Below, one piece after another: positions 15,117 to 23,395 of a stretch of 64,000 bases of DNA (positions are counted from its first letter, which is position 1; every line of letters begins with the position of its first letter). The stretch spans positions 1-64,000 of the forward strand of contig JAFUPY010000054.1 in NCBI GenBank assembly GCA_017472565.1, given 5' to 3'. The translations under genes were made by a program, and so were the position numbers. Origin of the DNA: Eubacterium sp. (GTDB lineage Bacteria; Bacillota; Clostridia; Lachnospirales; Lachnospiraceae). Under the pieces are notes generated by a model that was given only the letters and a program-made list of their open reading frames with translations, was not told the origin of the DNA and ran no database searches.

Positions 15117-15923
15117 TTATTCCATTTCTTCCACTGCAACGCGGATTTCCTGTGTCTGCCAGCCTCCGCCTTTCACGATGCCCTTGTTGACGACGCAATC
15201 GTTGGCATGTCTGCCCACTGCAATCTTAATATAATTGCCGGTGGTCACGCCGCCGTTAGTTGGATCTAGTCCATACCAGTAGCCTTTGGACAGGATTTCT
15301 ACCCATGCGTGGCTATAGCCCTCGCCTACCATCATGCCGGTCACATAGCGAGCTGGAATGCCTGCCAGATGGCACATCCCAATCAAGATATGGGCATAGT
15401 CCTGACAAACGCCTTTGCCTAGCTGCCAGGCTTCTTCTGCGGTGGTTCCCACATGGGTCACACCTGATTCATAGACGAAGTCCCTGTGCAGGGCATTCAT
15501 CATATAGACAGCCCTGTCGTAATCTGTGACTCCCTCCTCCAAAGTACCACACGCTGGCACCTGCAGGCTGTCAAAATATGCCTTAATCCTGCTTCCCGCT
15601 TTATTTAAGGTATTCGGATAACGATAAATCCCAACAAACTCGTCTTCTTTTGTCTGTTCGCTGATGGCGCATTCGGTGTGGGCCACACCGGTGATGTGAA
15701 ATCCAAATCTGTTATGTGCCTCATAGATATCGCCGTACAGGGTCTGATTCCCATAGGAATCCACACTTCTATGGTACTCATGCTGTGGTGTCATTGCTAT
15801 ATTCAGTTCTTTGATTTGCTGCATGTCCGTATCCTGAGGCAGACATTTTAACGTATAATGGCACTCGTTCACTACCTCTGAGTAAGAGATGTCCGTCCAA
15901 TAATCGAAATGCAGTTTACTCAC
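15117..15923 (-). CDS. Transglutaminase-like cysteine peptidase
   Basis: A 268-residue protein with an N-terminal beta domain (about 1-110, bacterial transglutaminase-like N-terminal region) and a C-terminal transglutaminase core. The triad is visible: Cys in 'GKGVCQDYAHILIGMCH', His in 'EGYSHAWVEIL', Asp in 'YWYGLDPTNG'. In the known ATP-grasp/alpha-E gene group (COG2307/COG2308) this family is a standing member and is thought to cut or trim the product. It lies 17 nt after the alpha-E gene. Confidence 0.9.
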   Translation of the reverse strand: MSKLHFDYWTDISYSEVVNECHYTLKCLPQDTDMQQIKELNIAMTPQHEYHRSVDSYGNQTLYGDIYEAHNRFGFHITGVAHTECAISEQTKEDEFVGIYRYPNTLNKAGSRIKAYFDSLQVPACGTLEEGVTDYDRAVYMMNALHRDFVYESGVTHVGTTAEEAWQLGKGVCQDYAHILIGMCHLAGIPARYVTGMMVGEGYSHAWVEILSKGYWYGLDPTNGGVTTGNYIKIAVGRHANDCVVNKGIVKGGGWQTQEIRVAVEEME

Positions 15924-15940
15924 TTTTGTTTCCTCCGGTT

Positions 15941-16603
15941 TTAGATGATAGATTCTACTATCTCAACAATCTTGTAGTAATCCAGTTCTGGCTGATTTAC
16001 CAGTTCTTTTAAGTAAGCAAGGTTTTCTTTATTATAGTCAAGACCAGACTTTTCTACACGTGGCATCAGTCTGTTGACTTCACGGCGAAGCTCTGGCTGT
16101 GGTTTTCCAAGGCGCGCCCAAAGGTCAATTTTTTCGATTCGTTTGCCCGCCTTAATCATATTTCTTGCCTGTTCGGATGGCATGGAATCATCAGCCAATC
16201 CCCAGAATGCCAGCAGATAGTCGATTACATTCTGCATTTCAATCAATGGTGCTGTACTGATTCTTGCCTTTTTCATTTCATAAATGCAAAGCTGGATGTA
16301 GGAAAGCACCTCAGATCCAATCTCATCACGCAGCTCGATGGCATTGTCGTACGCCCGATACAGGTTGCTGAAAATAGAGTCTGGATTGTCGGTGTTGAAT
16401 GCATAGTTGTATTCAAAATCTTCTTTGGATTCGTAAATGTTCGGAATATCGATGCTGTTGCAAAAATCGATATAGCTGTCTCCAAAACCATCAATCAATT
16501 CATCATAGCTTTTGGCATAAAGTCTTAAAATGCCATATACTCGTTCGGAGTATCTGCCTAACCAATATAATCTGTCCGCTTTTTCTACCGAGATAATACC
16601 CAT
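15941..16603 (-). CDS. Alpha-E domain protein (DUF403)
   Basis: A 220-residue all-alpha protein starting 'MGIISVEKADRLYWLGRYSE', the hallmark of alpha-E domains, with 'AYDNAIELRDEIGSEVLSYI' further on. Alpha-E proteins always go with circularly permuted ATP-grasp enzymes. This one is shorter than the usual 300 or so residues, but the start and the main helices are present. It overlaps the ATP-grasp gene by 19 nt, so the two are translationally coupled. Confidence 0.85.
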   Translation of the reverse strand: MGIISVEKADRLYWLGRYSERVYGILRLYAKSYDELIDGFGDSYIDFCNSIDIPNIYESKEDFEYNYAFNTDNPDSIFSNLYRAYDNAIELRDEIGSEVLSYIQLCIYEMKKARISTAPLIEMQNVIDYLLAFWGLADDSMPSEQARNMIKAGKRIEKIDLWARLGKPQPELRREVNRLMPRVEKSGLDYNKENLAYLKELVNQPELDYYKIVEIVESII

Positions 16604-17904
16604 GTGTCTTTAAAGCCTCCTCCCTGTGATGAATTTACAATAAAGGAATCTGGATTTCTGGAAAATCTGGTCAGACCACTCTTCCATACCAGTGGTTCAT
16701 CTGCCATAAGGACAAAGGCACGAAGATCTGCCTTACGAGGAACCATCTGTCCTTCGTCTAAAATGTCAATATCTAAGAAATCAATGACTTCCTGTGCAAT
16801 GAAACGGCGTGGCTCTTTTTTCATCAGTTCGATGAAAGTAGCCTTTTCTTCCGCAGTCATCTTATTGCCAAATACAACCCCATATCCACCGGCTTCTGCT
16901 ACGTCTTTCAATACCAGATTGTCGAAGTTTTCTAAGGTGTACTTCATGTCTTCTTCGTAGAATGGAAGGTATGTAGGTGCATTCTGTAGGATTGGTTCTT
17001 CGTTCAGATAATACTTGATCATCTTTGGAACAAAATAGTAGATGCCCTTGTCGTCCGCAACACCATTACCAGGTGCGTTGATCAGACCTACGTTGCCCTT
17101 TTTGAATACGTCATAAAGATGAGGAATACCGATCAGGGACTCTGGATTGAAGTTCATTGGATCTAAGTATTCGTCAGAAATACGACGATAAATGGCGCCG
17201 ACACGCTCTAACTTGCCGTCAAAGGTAATATAGTAAAGCTTGTCATCCACAACTTTTAAGTTGTTGCTGCTAACCAGCTGTGCTCCAGTTTTTTCTGCCA
17301 GATAGGAATGTTCAAAATATGCCGCGTTGTAACGTCCTGGTGTAAATACAACGTTAATACCGCCCACGTTAACATTGTCCATCGTACGTTTTAACAGTTC
17401 TGCATAGTTACGGTTATCCTCAAGCTTGATATTTTCAAATGTCTTAGGACTTGCTTTACGGCAAAGTTCTCTGGCAATCGTTGGATAAGATGCCCCTGAT
17501 GGCACACGTAAGTTGTCCTCTAAGATATACCACTGCTTATCCTTGCCCTGCACCAGGTCGATACCAGAAATATGGGAATAGATACCCTTGATTGGCATCA
17601 CGCCCTCGCACTCAGGCATATAGCCGCTGGACGCAAAAATAAAGTCCTCTGGAATCACGCCATCCTTTACAATCTTTTTCTCACTGTAAATGTCCTTCAA
17701 GAACAGGTTCAGTGCCACAACACGCTGTTTTAAGCCCTTCTCCAAATAGTCCCATTCGTCCGCTTCAATGATTCGTGGAATGGAATCGAATGGAAACAGC
17801 TGTTCTTTAAATTCGTTATTCTTGTAAATACCGAACTTAACGCCGTATCTTGCCAGCAGTGAGTTGACCGTCTCGGTTCTGGCAATCAAATCCATGTCAT
17901 ACAT
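16585..17904 (-). CDS. Circularly permuted ATP-grasp ligase
   Basis: A 439-residue circularly permuted ATP-grasp protein (COG2308 type). Recognisable blocks are 'YLEKGLKQRVVALNLFLKDI', 'DLVQGKDKQWYILEDNLRVP' (the conserved D-N-x-R-x-P motif), 'VVFTPGRYNAAYFEHSYLA' and 'NAPGNGVADDKGIYYFVP', with 'VLKDVAEAGGYGVVFG' later. The family is thought to form amide bonds with ATP, making short peptides or modified amino acids. It opens the operon with alpha-E and transglutaminase genes. The ATG is preceded by GGGAGGA; a leader of about 150 nt lies upstream. Confidence 0.9.
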   Translation of the reverse strand: MYDMDLIARTETVNSLLARYGVKFGIYKNNEFKEQLFPFDSIPRIIEADEWDYLEKGLKQRVVALNLFLKDIYSEKKIVKDGVIPEDFIFASSGYMPECEGVMPIKGIYSHISGIDLVQGKDKQWYILEDNLRVPSGASYPTIARELCRKASPKTFENIKLEDNRNYAELLKRTMDNVNVGGINVVFTPGRYNAAYFEHSYLAEKTGAQLVSSNNLKVVDDKLYYITFDGKLERVGAIYRRISDEYLDPMNFNPESLIGIPHLYDVFKKGNVGLINAPGNGVADDKGIYYFVPKMIKYYLNEEPILQNAPTYLPFYEEDMKYTLENFDNLVLKDVAEAGGYGVVFGNKMTAEEKATFIELMKKEPRRFIAQEVIDFLDIDILDEGQMVPRKADLRAFVLMADEPLVWKSGLTRFSRNPDSFIVNSSQGGGFKDTWVLSR

Positions 17905-17991
17905 AAAAGAATCCTCCCTCTTACATTATTCCTCATCTATTTCAACCATAAATATTGTTATATTTATGCTTCAAATCCGCTTATAAATTCG

Positions 17992-18023
17992 AAAAAAGCG
18001 TTCTGTTTTTTTTACAGAACGCT
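17992..18023 (-). terminator. Intrinsic terminator inside the ATP-grasp leader
   Basis: AGCGTTCTGT/ACAGAACGCT form a perfect 10-bp stem; on the minus strand TTTTTTCG follows. It lies 30-60 nt after the predicted start site and about 90 nt before the ATP-grasp ATG, so it looks like an attenuator rather than a gene end. Confidence 0.65.
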
Positions 18024-18164
18024 CCTTGGCAAAAAAAAATATTTTAACTATTTAAATTACTAAAATTTTACTCTTTTTTGTATATGTTGTCAAACATTTC
18101 TATGAGAATGATTGGGTAAAATCTACATTAACAAAAATCCTCTGCTGCCACATAATCAATTAAA

Positions 18165-18193
18165 TTGCGCACACTTACCTCATGAGTTATAAT
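18165..18193 (+). promoter_or_regulatory. Sigma-A-type promoter of the VOC gene
   Basis: TTGCGC, 17 nt, TATAAT. The start codon of the VOC gene follows 36 nt later with GGAGG between. Confidence 0.65.
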
Positions 18194-18228
18194 GGATTCA
18201 AAACAAGGTCTTTAGGAGGTATCTTATT

Positions 18229-18591
18229 ATGAAAATGGCACATGTTAGTATTTTTTCCAAATGCATTGATGAATCTGTAGCATTTTATCAAGACATCGTG
18301 GGCTTAAACATTGTTGTGGATATGCGCGCCAATGTGGCACATCCAATCGTGTTCTTAGCAAATGCAGCTGGAGAAACATGCGTGGAAATCATCGGCGAAC
18401 CTGAAAGTGCATATCAGGGAAGCGGCATTTCCATGGGATTTGAAACAGAGGATGTGGAAGCAAAACGTGCAGAAATGGAAGCTGCCGGCTACAAACCAGG
18501 TCCAATGATTTCTCCAAATCCATTCACCAAGTTTTTCTTTATTCAGGATCCAAATGGGGTAGGAATTCAGTTCATTCAGCAGGATAGATAA
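18229..18591 (+). CDS. VOC-family (glyoxalase-like) protein
   Basis: A 120-residue glyoxalase/bleomycin-resistance fold protein. It starts 'MAHVSIFSKCIDESVAFYQ' with a metal-binding His at the N-terminal strand, and ends 'KFFFIQDPNGVGIQFIQQ', the standard C-terminal strand with the second acidic or His site. Members bind a metal and act on small thiols or diols, but the substrate cannot be read from sequence. It stands alone on the plus strand behind its own promoter, and its end is followed by tandem terminators. Confidence 0.9.
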   Translation: MKMAHVSIFSKCIDESVAFYQDIVGLNIVVDMRANVAHPIVFLANAAGETCVEIIGEPESAYQGSGISMGFETEDVEAKRAEMEAAGYKPGPMISPNPFTKFFFIQDPNGVGIQFIQQDR

Positions 18592-18606
18592 TCCATTTTA
18601 GAATAT

Positions 18607-18650
18607 AAAAGCATGTTGAATCGCTATTTTTTGATTTCAACATACTTTTT
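18607..18650. terminator. Bidirectional terminator, copy 1
   Basis: AAAAGCATGTTGAA..TTTCAACATACTTTTT hairpin downstream of the VOC gene. It is nearly the same as the copy at 18665-18712. Confidence 0.7.
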
Positions 18651-18664
18651 ATTTTTTACACCCC

Positions 18665-18712
18665 AAAAAAAGCATGTTGAATCGCTGTTTCTCGATTTCA
18701 ACATGCTTTTTT
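18665..18712. terminator. Bidirectional terminator, copy 2
   Basis: AAAAGCATGTTGAA..TTTCAACATGCTTTTTT hairpin between convergent genes, with a perfect stem. Its right side lies 1 nt before the stop codon of the YbaK-like gene. Confidence 0.7.
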
Positions 18713-18713
18713 A

Positions 18714-19190
18714 TTATTCTTCCTGCCAGCCCTTGCAAATATCTACCCAGGATAGGTAGTTGGAGTGTTTTTTCAGCTCTGGAATGGATAGCTCCACGGC
18801 GCTGTGGCCGCTTCCAGCGGCTGGATACACCAGTTCGAAGCGCCTCAGGGACTCGTCCAGATATACTTCTACGCCTTCGTGGATGACAAATGGGCACACA
18901 CCGCCTGGCGCATGTCCGATGTAGCCTTCCACTTCATCGGCTGGAATGAACTTAGCCTTCTGGTGGAAGGTTTCTTTATATTTCTTGTTATCCACGCGGG
19001 CATCGCCTGCTGCCAGCACTAAGATGGCCTTGTCTGCCACCAGAAATGACATAGTCTTTGCAATCAGCTTTGGCTCACAGCCAAGAGCAGCGGCAGCTTC
19101 CTCTACTGTGGCACTGGACGCAGCCAAATCCTTGACACGGTCGCCCAAACCTTCTTTTTCAAAATATTCCTTTACTATTTCAAAAGCCAT
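18714..19190 (-). CDS. YbaK/EbsC-like aminoacyl-tRNA deacylase
   Basis: A 158-residue YbaK/prolyl-tRNA-editing-domain protein. The conserved blocks are 'ASSATVEEAAAALGCEPKLI', 'KTMSFLVADKAILVLAAGD' and 'GHAPGGVCPFVI', and the lysine in 'IAKTMSF' is the catalytic lysine position of this fold. The family removes wrong amino acids from tRNA(Pro) or related tRNAs. The ATG at 19190 follows GGAGAAAG; the longer frame has a lysine/arginine-rich extra start without support. Confidence 0.88.
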   Translation of the reverse strand: MAFEIVKEYFEKEGLGDRVKDLAASSATVEEAAAALGCEPKLIAKTMSFLVADKAILVLAAGDARVDNKKYKETFHQKAKFIPADEVEGYIGHAPGGVCPFVIHEGVEVYLDESLRRFELVYPAAGSGHSAVELSIPELKKHSNYLSWVDICKGWQEE

Positions 19191-19232
19191 TTTTCTTTCT
19201 CCTTCTTTTCTTCTTGCATTCACTTACTTGCT

Positions 19233-20126
19233 TTACCGTGCAGTATCTCCATGTGCATTATAAAAGTTAGTAAACAATGCTATCGCCGGGTTGATATTTT
19301 CCTGTTTCCAGGCAATGACACTGATGGTATTTTTACATGGCATATCACTCAGCATTTTGATATTTGGATTCTGTGTCAGATTGTTCATAGAGTTGACCAC
19401 ACAGATTCCCATACCAGCCTCGGTCCAAAGCATGGCTGTTTCCAATGTTGGAGCGTATTTTAACATCGGCGTAAAACCCGCTCTTTTACAATCTTCGATA
19501 ATCATCTTATCGCTGGCAAAGCAGTCTTCTTCCGTAACAGCGATGATGGTGTAATCTTTCAAGTCAGCCCAGGAGGTCACCTTTTTTGCTGCCACCGGAT
19601 GGGTCTTGGCAACCGCTGCGATGGCCGGACAAACTTCCAGCTTTTCGTATTGGATATTAGGAACACCTGCAATGTCAAACTCCAGAGTGATTGCCAGGTC
19701 AATACTTCCGTCCTCCAACGCCTTTCGAAGTCCGGAAAAGCTATTGCGCAGCAGGCGGACAGAAATATTCGGGTACTGCTTTGCAAACAGTCCATACACT
19801 TCCGTAAAGGTATCCCCCACCATCTGCCCCTCCAACAAACCAATGGAAAGTTCACCGGATACACCTTCGTTGGCAACCTTTGCTTTATGCAGGATGTTAT
19901 CATAATGTTCCTCGAACTTTGGAAGTTCCTTTAAGAGCACTGCACCTGCGGGCGTCAGCCGCACCTTTTTCTGACTGCGGACAAACAGCATCATATTCAG
20001 TTCGTTCTCGATGGCAGTAATCTGCTTACTCAATGCCGGCTGTGAGATATACAGCTGCCTGGCTGCCTCAGTAAAATTCAACGTTCTGGCTGCTGCCAGA
20101 AAATATTTGATCTGGGTGGTGTTCAC
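19233..20126 (-). CDS. LysR-family transcriptional regulator
   Basis: A 297-residue LysR protein. The N-terminal winged helix reads 'LNFTEAARQLYISQPALSKQ' and is followed by a periplasmic-binding-like effector domain. The GTG at 20126 is preferred because GAGGAGG lies 8 nt upstream and the protein then starts at the HTH. It is divergent from the URO-D-like methyltransferase gene, so it probably controls it; inverted repeats with LysR-type spacing lie between them. Confidence 0.92.
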   Translation of the reverse strand: MNTTQIKYFLAAARTLNFTEAARQLYISQPALSKQITAIENELNMMLFVRSQKKVRLTPAGAVLLKELPKFEEHYDNILHKAKVANEGVSGELSIGLLEGQMVGDTFTEVYGLFAKQYPNISVRLLRNSFSGLRKALEDGSIDLAITLEFDIAGVPNIQYEKLEVCPAIAAVAKTHPVAAKKVTSWADLKDYTIIAVTEEDCFASDKMIIEDCKRAGFTPMLKYAPTLETAMLWTEAGMGICVVNSMNNLTQNPNIKMLSDMPCKNTISVIAWKQENINPAIALFTNFYNAHGDTAR

Positions 20127-20205
20127 AAGCATTCCTCCTCTGAGAGATTTCAAAACATACCTACCTCTTTTGTACCACGTATCCTTACATTTTTCAACAA
20201 AATCA

Positions 20206-20239
20206 ATAACTTTTGGTTATCGAAAAATTCCATTTTCGA
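20206..20239. promoter_or_regulatory. LysR-type operator candidates
   Basis: ATAAC-TTTTG-GTTAT (20206-20220) overlaps TCGAAAA-N6-TTTTCGA (20220-20239). Both lie between the divergent LysR and URO-D-like genes and fit the T-N11-A type. Confidence 0.5.
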
Positions 20240-20315
20240 CTTTTACATTCCTTTAGACAACTACTACAATGGAAGCAATAAATTGGGTTTTATTTCATTT
20301 AAGGGAGGATTTTTT

Positions 20316-21428
20316 ATGAATAGCATGCAGAAATTTGAACACGTTATGAGCCTACAGCCATTTGAGAAAAAACAGGATATTCCAGTCTTTCCACATATCT
20401 GTACTTATGCGGCAGTTCCAGCTGGCGTAACGCAGGCGTATTTATTCCAGGGCAATGAATCATTCATGGATGCTTACAAGAAAACTTGTGAAATCATTGG
20501 TTATCCAGACGTTGCATTTCCATTAGGACCAAAAACAGTTACCTATATTGAACAGATGAAAGTTCGTATTCCAGGAAAAGATCTGGGCGAAAATGAACTG
20601 TTCCAGTTTATTGAAGAAGAAATCATGAAACAGGAAGATTATGACCTGATCATCAACAAAGGGTTTGGCAAATGGCAGATGCCTTATGTTTGCTCCATCC
20701 AGAACCCACCTTTCACAGGTCCTTTCAAAATCTTCAAAGCCATCGGCGGATTTATTGGCTGCGGGAAAGAAGTAGCTGCAAATAAGAAATTCTGGGACTC
20801 TAAGAACATTCCTATGATGTTCCACGGCGGTACAGCTCCAGCTTTTGATACCTTCTCTATGACACGTGGTCTGGAAGAATTCTTCTATGACTTATACGAT
20901 GAACCTGAAAAAGTAAAAGCTGCTATTGCAAAAGCAACACCAGATATCATCAAAACAGCCATCGGAAGCGTTAAGGGTATTGAAAATCCTCGTATCGCAA
21001 TCTTTGCAATGCGTTCTTCCGCAACCTTTATCTCTACAGATATGTTTGAAGAGTTTGCTTGGCCAGCATTAAAACAGATGTGTCTGGCATTATACGAAGC
21101 AGGCATCACACCAGTCGTTCATGCAGACGGCAACTGGCTTCCAATGCTTCCATACTTCAAAGAACTTCCGAAGGGAAGCTGCATCATTGAATTAGACGGG
21201 GATACAGACTTTGAAAAAGCATACGAAATCTTAAAAGGATATCAGGTTCTTCGTGGTGACGTTCCTGCTACCATTCTCGCATTTGGCACACCAGAAGAAA
21301 CAAAAGCATACTGCGACAAGCTGATCGACATGGCTATGGGCGGCGGTATCATCATCGGTTCCGGCTGTGAAGTACCATTAAATGCCAAGCTTGAAAACAT
21401 GAAAGTGTTCTTAAGCTGTACAAAATAA
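20316..21428 (+). CDS. URO-D-family methyltransferase-like protein (MtaA/CmuA type)
   Basis: A 370-residue protein of the uroporphyrinogen decarboxylase/MtaA-CmuA family. 'MFHGGTAPAFDTF' and 'HADGNWLPMLPYFKELPKGS' match the family, and a zinc/substrate site near 'HADG' and 'GSGCEVP' is likely. Family members move methyl groups between corrinoid proteins and coenzymes, or decarboxylate porphyrinogens; methyl transfer is more likely here because no haem genes lie beside it. No corrinoid protein gene is seen next to it. The ATG at 20316 follows AAGGGAGG. It is the likely target of the divergent LysR gene. Confidence 0.8.
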   Translation: MNSMQKFEHVMSLQPFEKKQDIPVFPHICTYAAVPAGVTQAYLFQGNESFMDAYKKTCEIIGYPDVAFPLGPKTVTYIEQMKVRIPGKDLGENELFQFIEEEIMKQEDYDLIINKGFGKWQMPYVCSIQNPPFTGPFKIFKAIGGFIGCGKEVAANKKFWDSKNIPMMFHGGTAPAFDTFSMTRGLEEFFYDLYDEPEKVKAAIAKATPDIIKTAIGSVKGIENPRIAIFAMRSSATFISTDMFEEFAWPALKQMCLALYEAGITPVVHADGNWLPMLPYFKELPKGSCIIELDGDTDFEKAYEILKGYQVLRGDVPATILAFGTPEETKAYCDKLIDMAMGGGIIIGSGCEVPLNAKLENMKVFLSCTK

Positions 21429-21489
21429 ACACTTGTATGCCCAAAAATTAATAAAGAAACAATCATTAATAACCCATATATAAAACAAA

Positions 21490-21535
21490 AAAATAGGGAG
21501 TCATGATGTTTGATGCATCATGACTCCTCATTTTC
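21490..21535 (+). terminator. Terminator after the URO-D-like gene
   Basis: GGAGTCATGATG/CATCATGACTCC form a 12-bp stem followed by T-rich sequence, about 65 nt after the stop codon. Confidence 0.8.
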
Positions 21536-21615
21536 GTTTAAATTTTGTTTTTGTATTTTCTGATACTTTTTCTCCTGTACAATTTTAGAGAACGCAACTC
21601 AGATACATCTTTACC

Positions 21616-22344
21616 TTACTGTCTTACTTTGATTGTTACAGCATTTGGTGCCTGTGTAGAAACATTTCTTGTAACAGAGATTGTGTTGCCGGAAATGGTT
21701 CCAGAAGTTGTGCTGCCGCTGCTGCTTGTAAATGTAATAGAGCTGCCGTTTACAGAGTATGTTCCAGATTCAGACTGGCTCTGTGGATAAGTCTCTTCTC
21801 CCATTGTTACAGAGAAGCTTACAGAATATTTATAAGTTCCATCTCCGTTTAATGTAATGGAATAGCTGTAAGCGATATCCTGTGCCATGCCATCACTGTA
21901 GGTTGTATGTCCACCGCTGTATGTGCCTGTGCTGTAGGCTGGTTTTGATGGTTCTTCCGCTTTTGGTTCTTCTGTTGTTGAACCGTTGTTGGAAGATGTG
22001 TTGTTGGAACCTGTGGCTGTGTTGCTTCCCGTATTAGAGCTATTGCTTGCGTTATTATCAGAACCACTGTTGGAGCTTGTTCCAGTTTTGTCTTCTGCTT
22101 CTTCTGTGTTTGCGTCATCAGCATCTTCTTGCTGTTCTTCTGCTTCTTCAGAATCTGTCTCTGGTTCTGCGGACAGATTATTTTTTGCATTGTTTTCTAC
22201 ACCGGCACTTAACTCTACGCTACTAGATGTCACTGCACTGCCATCCGCTGGCTGTTCCTGTTTGCCGCATCCTGTGAATGCCATAGTAGAAACGGCAAGA
22301 CAGAGAACGCAAACAAGGGACAGTAATTTATAAAACTTTTTCAT
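21616..22344 (-). CDS. Secreted lipoprotein with Ser/Asn/Thr linker
   Basis: A 242-residue lipoprotein. The signal 'FYKLLSLVCVLCLAVSTMAF' ends in the lipobox T-G-C (cysteine near residue 26). A long low-complexity linker rich in Glu, Asn and Ser-Asn-Gly (about 40-140) leads to a C-terminal beta domain of about 100 residues with repeated 'GTYSG', 'GTYSVNGSSITFTSSSG' and 'NAVTIKVRQ'. It should sit on the outer side of the membrane. The ATG at 22344 follows AAAGGAGA. Function is unknown. Confidence 0.8.
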   Translation of the reverse strand: MKKFYKLLSLVCVLCLAVSTMAFTGCGKQEQPADGSAVTSSSVELSAGVENNAKNNLSAEPETDSEEAEEQQEDADDANTEEAEDKTGTSSNSGSDNNASNSSNTGSNTATGSNNTSSNNGSTTEEPKAEEPSKPAYSTGTYSGGHTTYSDGMAQDIAYSYSITLNGDGTYKYSVSFSVTMGEETYPQSQSESGTYSVNGSSITFTSSSGSTTSGTISGNTISVTRNVSTQAPNAVTIKVRQ

Positions 22345-22420
22345 GTTGATGGTCTCCTTTATCATATATTTTTTCGGTTTATATATCTCTTCTTTGTTGA
22401 TGTTCGTTTTCACATCTATG

Positions 22421-23395
22421 TTATCTTACATATCGACATGCCACAAAATGTTCTGGCTCAATTTCCACCAATGGGCTCTCTACGGTCTCGCAGTCTGCCA
22501 CTGCCATTGGACATCGTTTACAGAAACGACAGCCTGCAGGTGGATCAATTGGACTGGAGATGTCACCCTTTAACGTGATACGTTCTTTTTTTGAATCCAC
22601 ATCAATGTCCAATACAGCGGAAATCAACGCTTTGGTATATGGGTGACGTGGATTTGCAAAAATCTTATCTGCATCTCCATATTCCACCACCTTGCCCAGA
22701 TACATAATGGCCAATCGGTCACAAATCTTTTTCACCACCGCCAGGTTATGGGAGATGAAAAGATAGGTGGTTCCCATCTGCTTTTGCAGATCCATCAGCA
22801 GATTTAAGATCTGTGCGTGAACGGATACGTCCAGCGCACTGACCGGCTCGTCACACACCAGATATTCTGGATTTAGGATCAGTGCACGGGCAATGGCAAT
22901 ACGCTGCTGCTGTCCACCGGAAAAATCCGTTGGGTAGCGATACAGATCTGCCTCGCTAAGACCTACCTTGTTCAACATATTGATGACCAGGTCCTTTCGC
23001 TCCTGGGCAGTGTAGCCACCGCGAATGACCAACGGCTCTGCAATCAGATCCAAAATGGTAAATCGTGGATTGAGAGATGCTGCCGGATTCTGAAAGATCT
23101 TTTGCATGTCTTTGCGAAGCTCTTTCATCCGATTTGCCGATATATTGTTAATATCTTCTCCTTTAAAAAACACCTGACCATCCATTGGTTTTTGAATCCC
23201 TAAGGATGCGTTGGCAAATGTGGATTTCCCGCAGCCACTCTCTCCTACCAGGCCAAAGGTCTCCCCTTTGTGAATTTGTATAGATACATCTGTTACCGCC
23301 TGGACATATTGACTTTTCTGCCAGGGCATTGCTTTTTTTACCGGAAAGTTTACGCTCAGTCCTGTTGTTTCTAGCAAAATCTCTTTATTCGACAT
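22421..23395 (-). CDS. oppF: Oligopeptide ABC importer ATPase (OppF-like)
   Basis: A 324-residue ABC ATPase: Walker A '[13 protein letters not shown]', signature 'DFSGGQQQRIAIARAL', Walker B 'EYLVCDEPVSALDVS', then the oligopeptide/dipeptide C-terminal domain with 'PPAGCRFCKRCPMAVADC' (a four-cysteine cluster seen in OppF/DppF). It powers peptide uptake with its OppD partner. It overlaps oppD by 11 nt and ends the five-gene opp operon. Confidence 0.93.
   Translation of the reverse strand: MSNKEILLETTGLSVNFPVKKAMPWQKSQYVQAVTDVSIQIHKGETFGLVGESGCGKSTFANASLGIQKPMDGQVFFKGEDINNISANRMKELRKDMQKIFQNPAASLNPRFTILDLIAEPLVIRGGYTAQERKDLVINMLNKVGLSEADLYRYPTDFSGGQQQRIAIARALILNPEYLVCDEPVSALDVSVHAQILNLLMDLQKQMGTTYLFISHNLAVVKKICDRLAIMYLGKVVEYGDADKIFANPRHPYTKALISAVLDIDVDSKKERITLKGDISSPIDPPAGCRFCKRCPMAVADCETVESPLVEIEPEHFVACRYVR

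Larger units (their letters stand above)
17905..18228. promoter_or_regulatory. Divergent promoter region with leader hairpin
   Basis: Contains the minus-strand promoter TTGACA-N17-TAAAAT (18065-18093) for the ATP-grasp operon, the leader terminator at 17997-18023, and the plus-strand promoter TTGCGC-N17-TATAAT (18165-18193) for the VOC gene. Confidence 0.6.
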
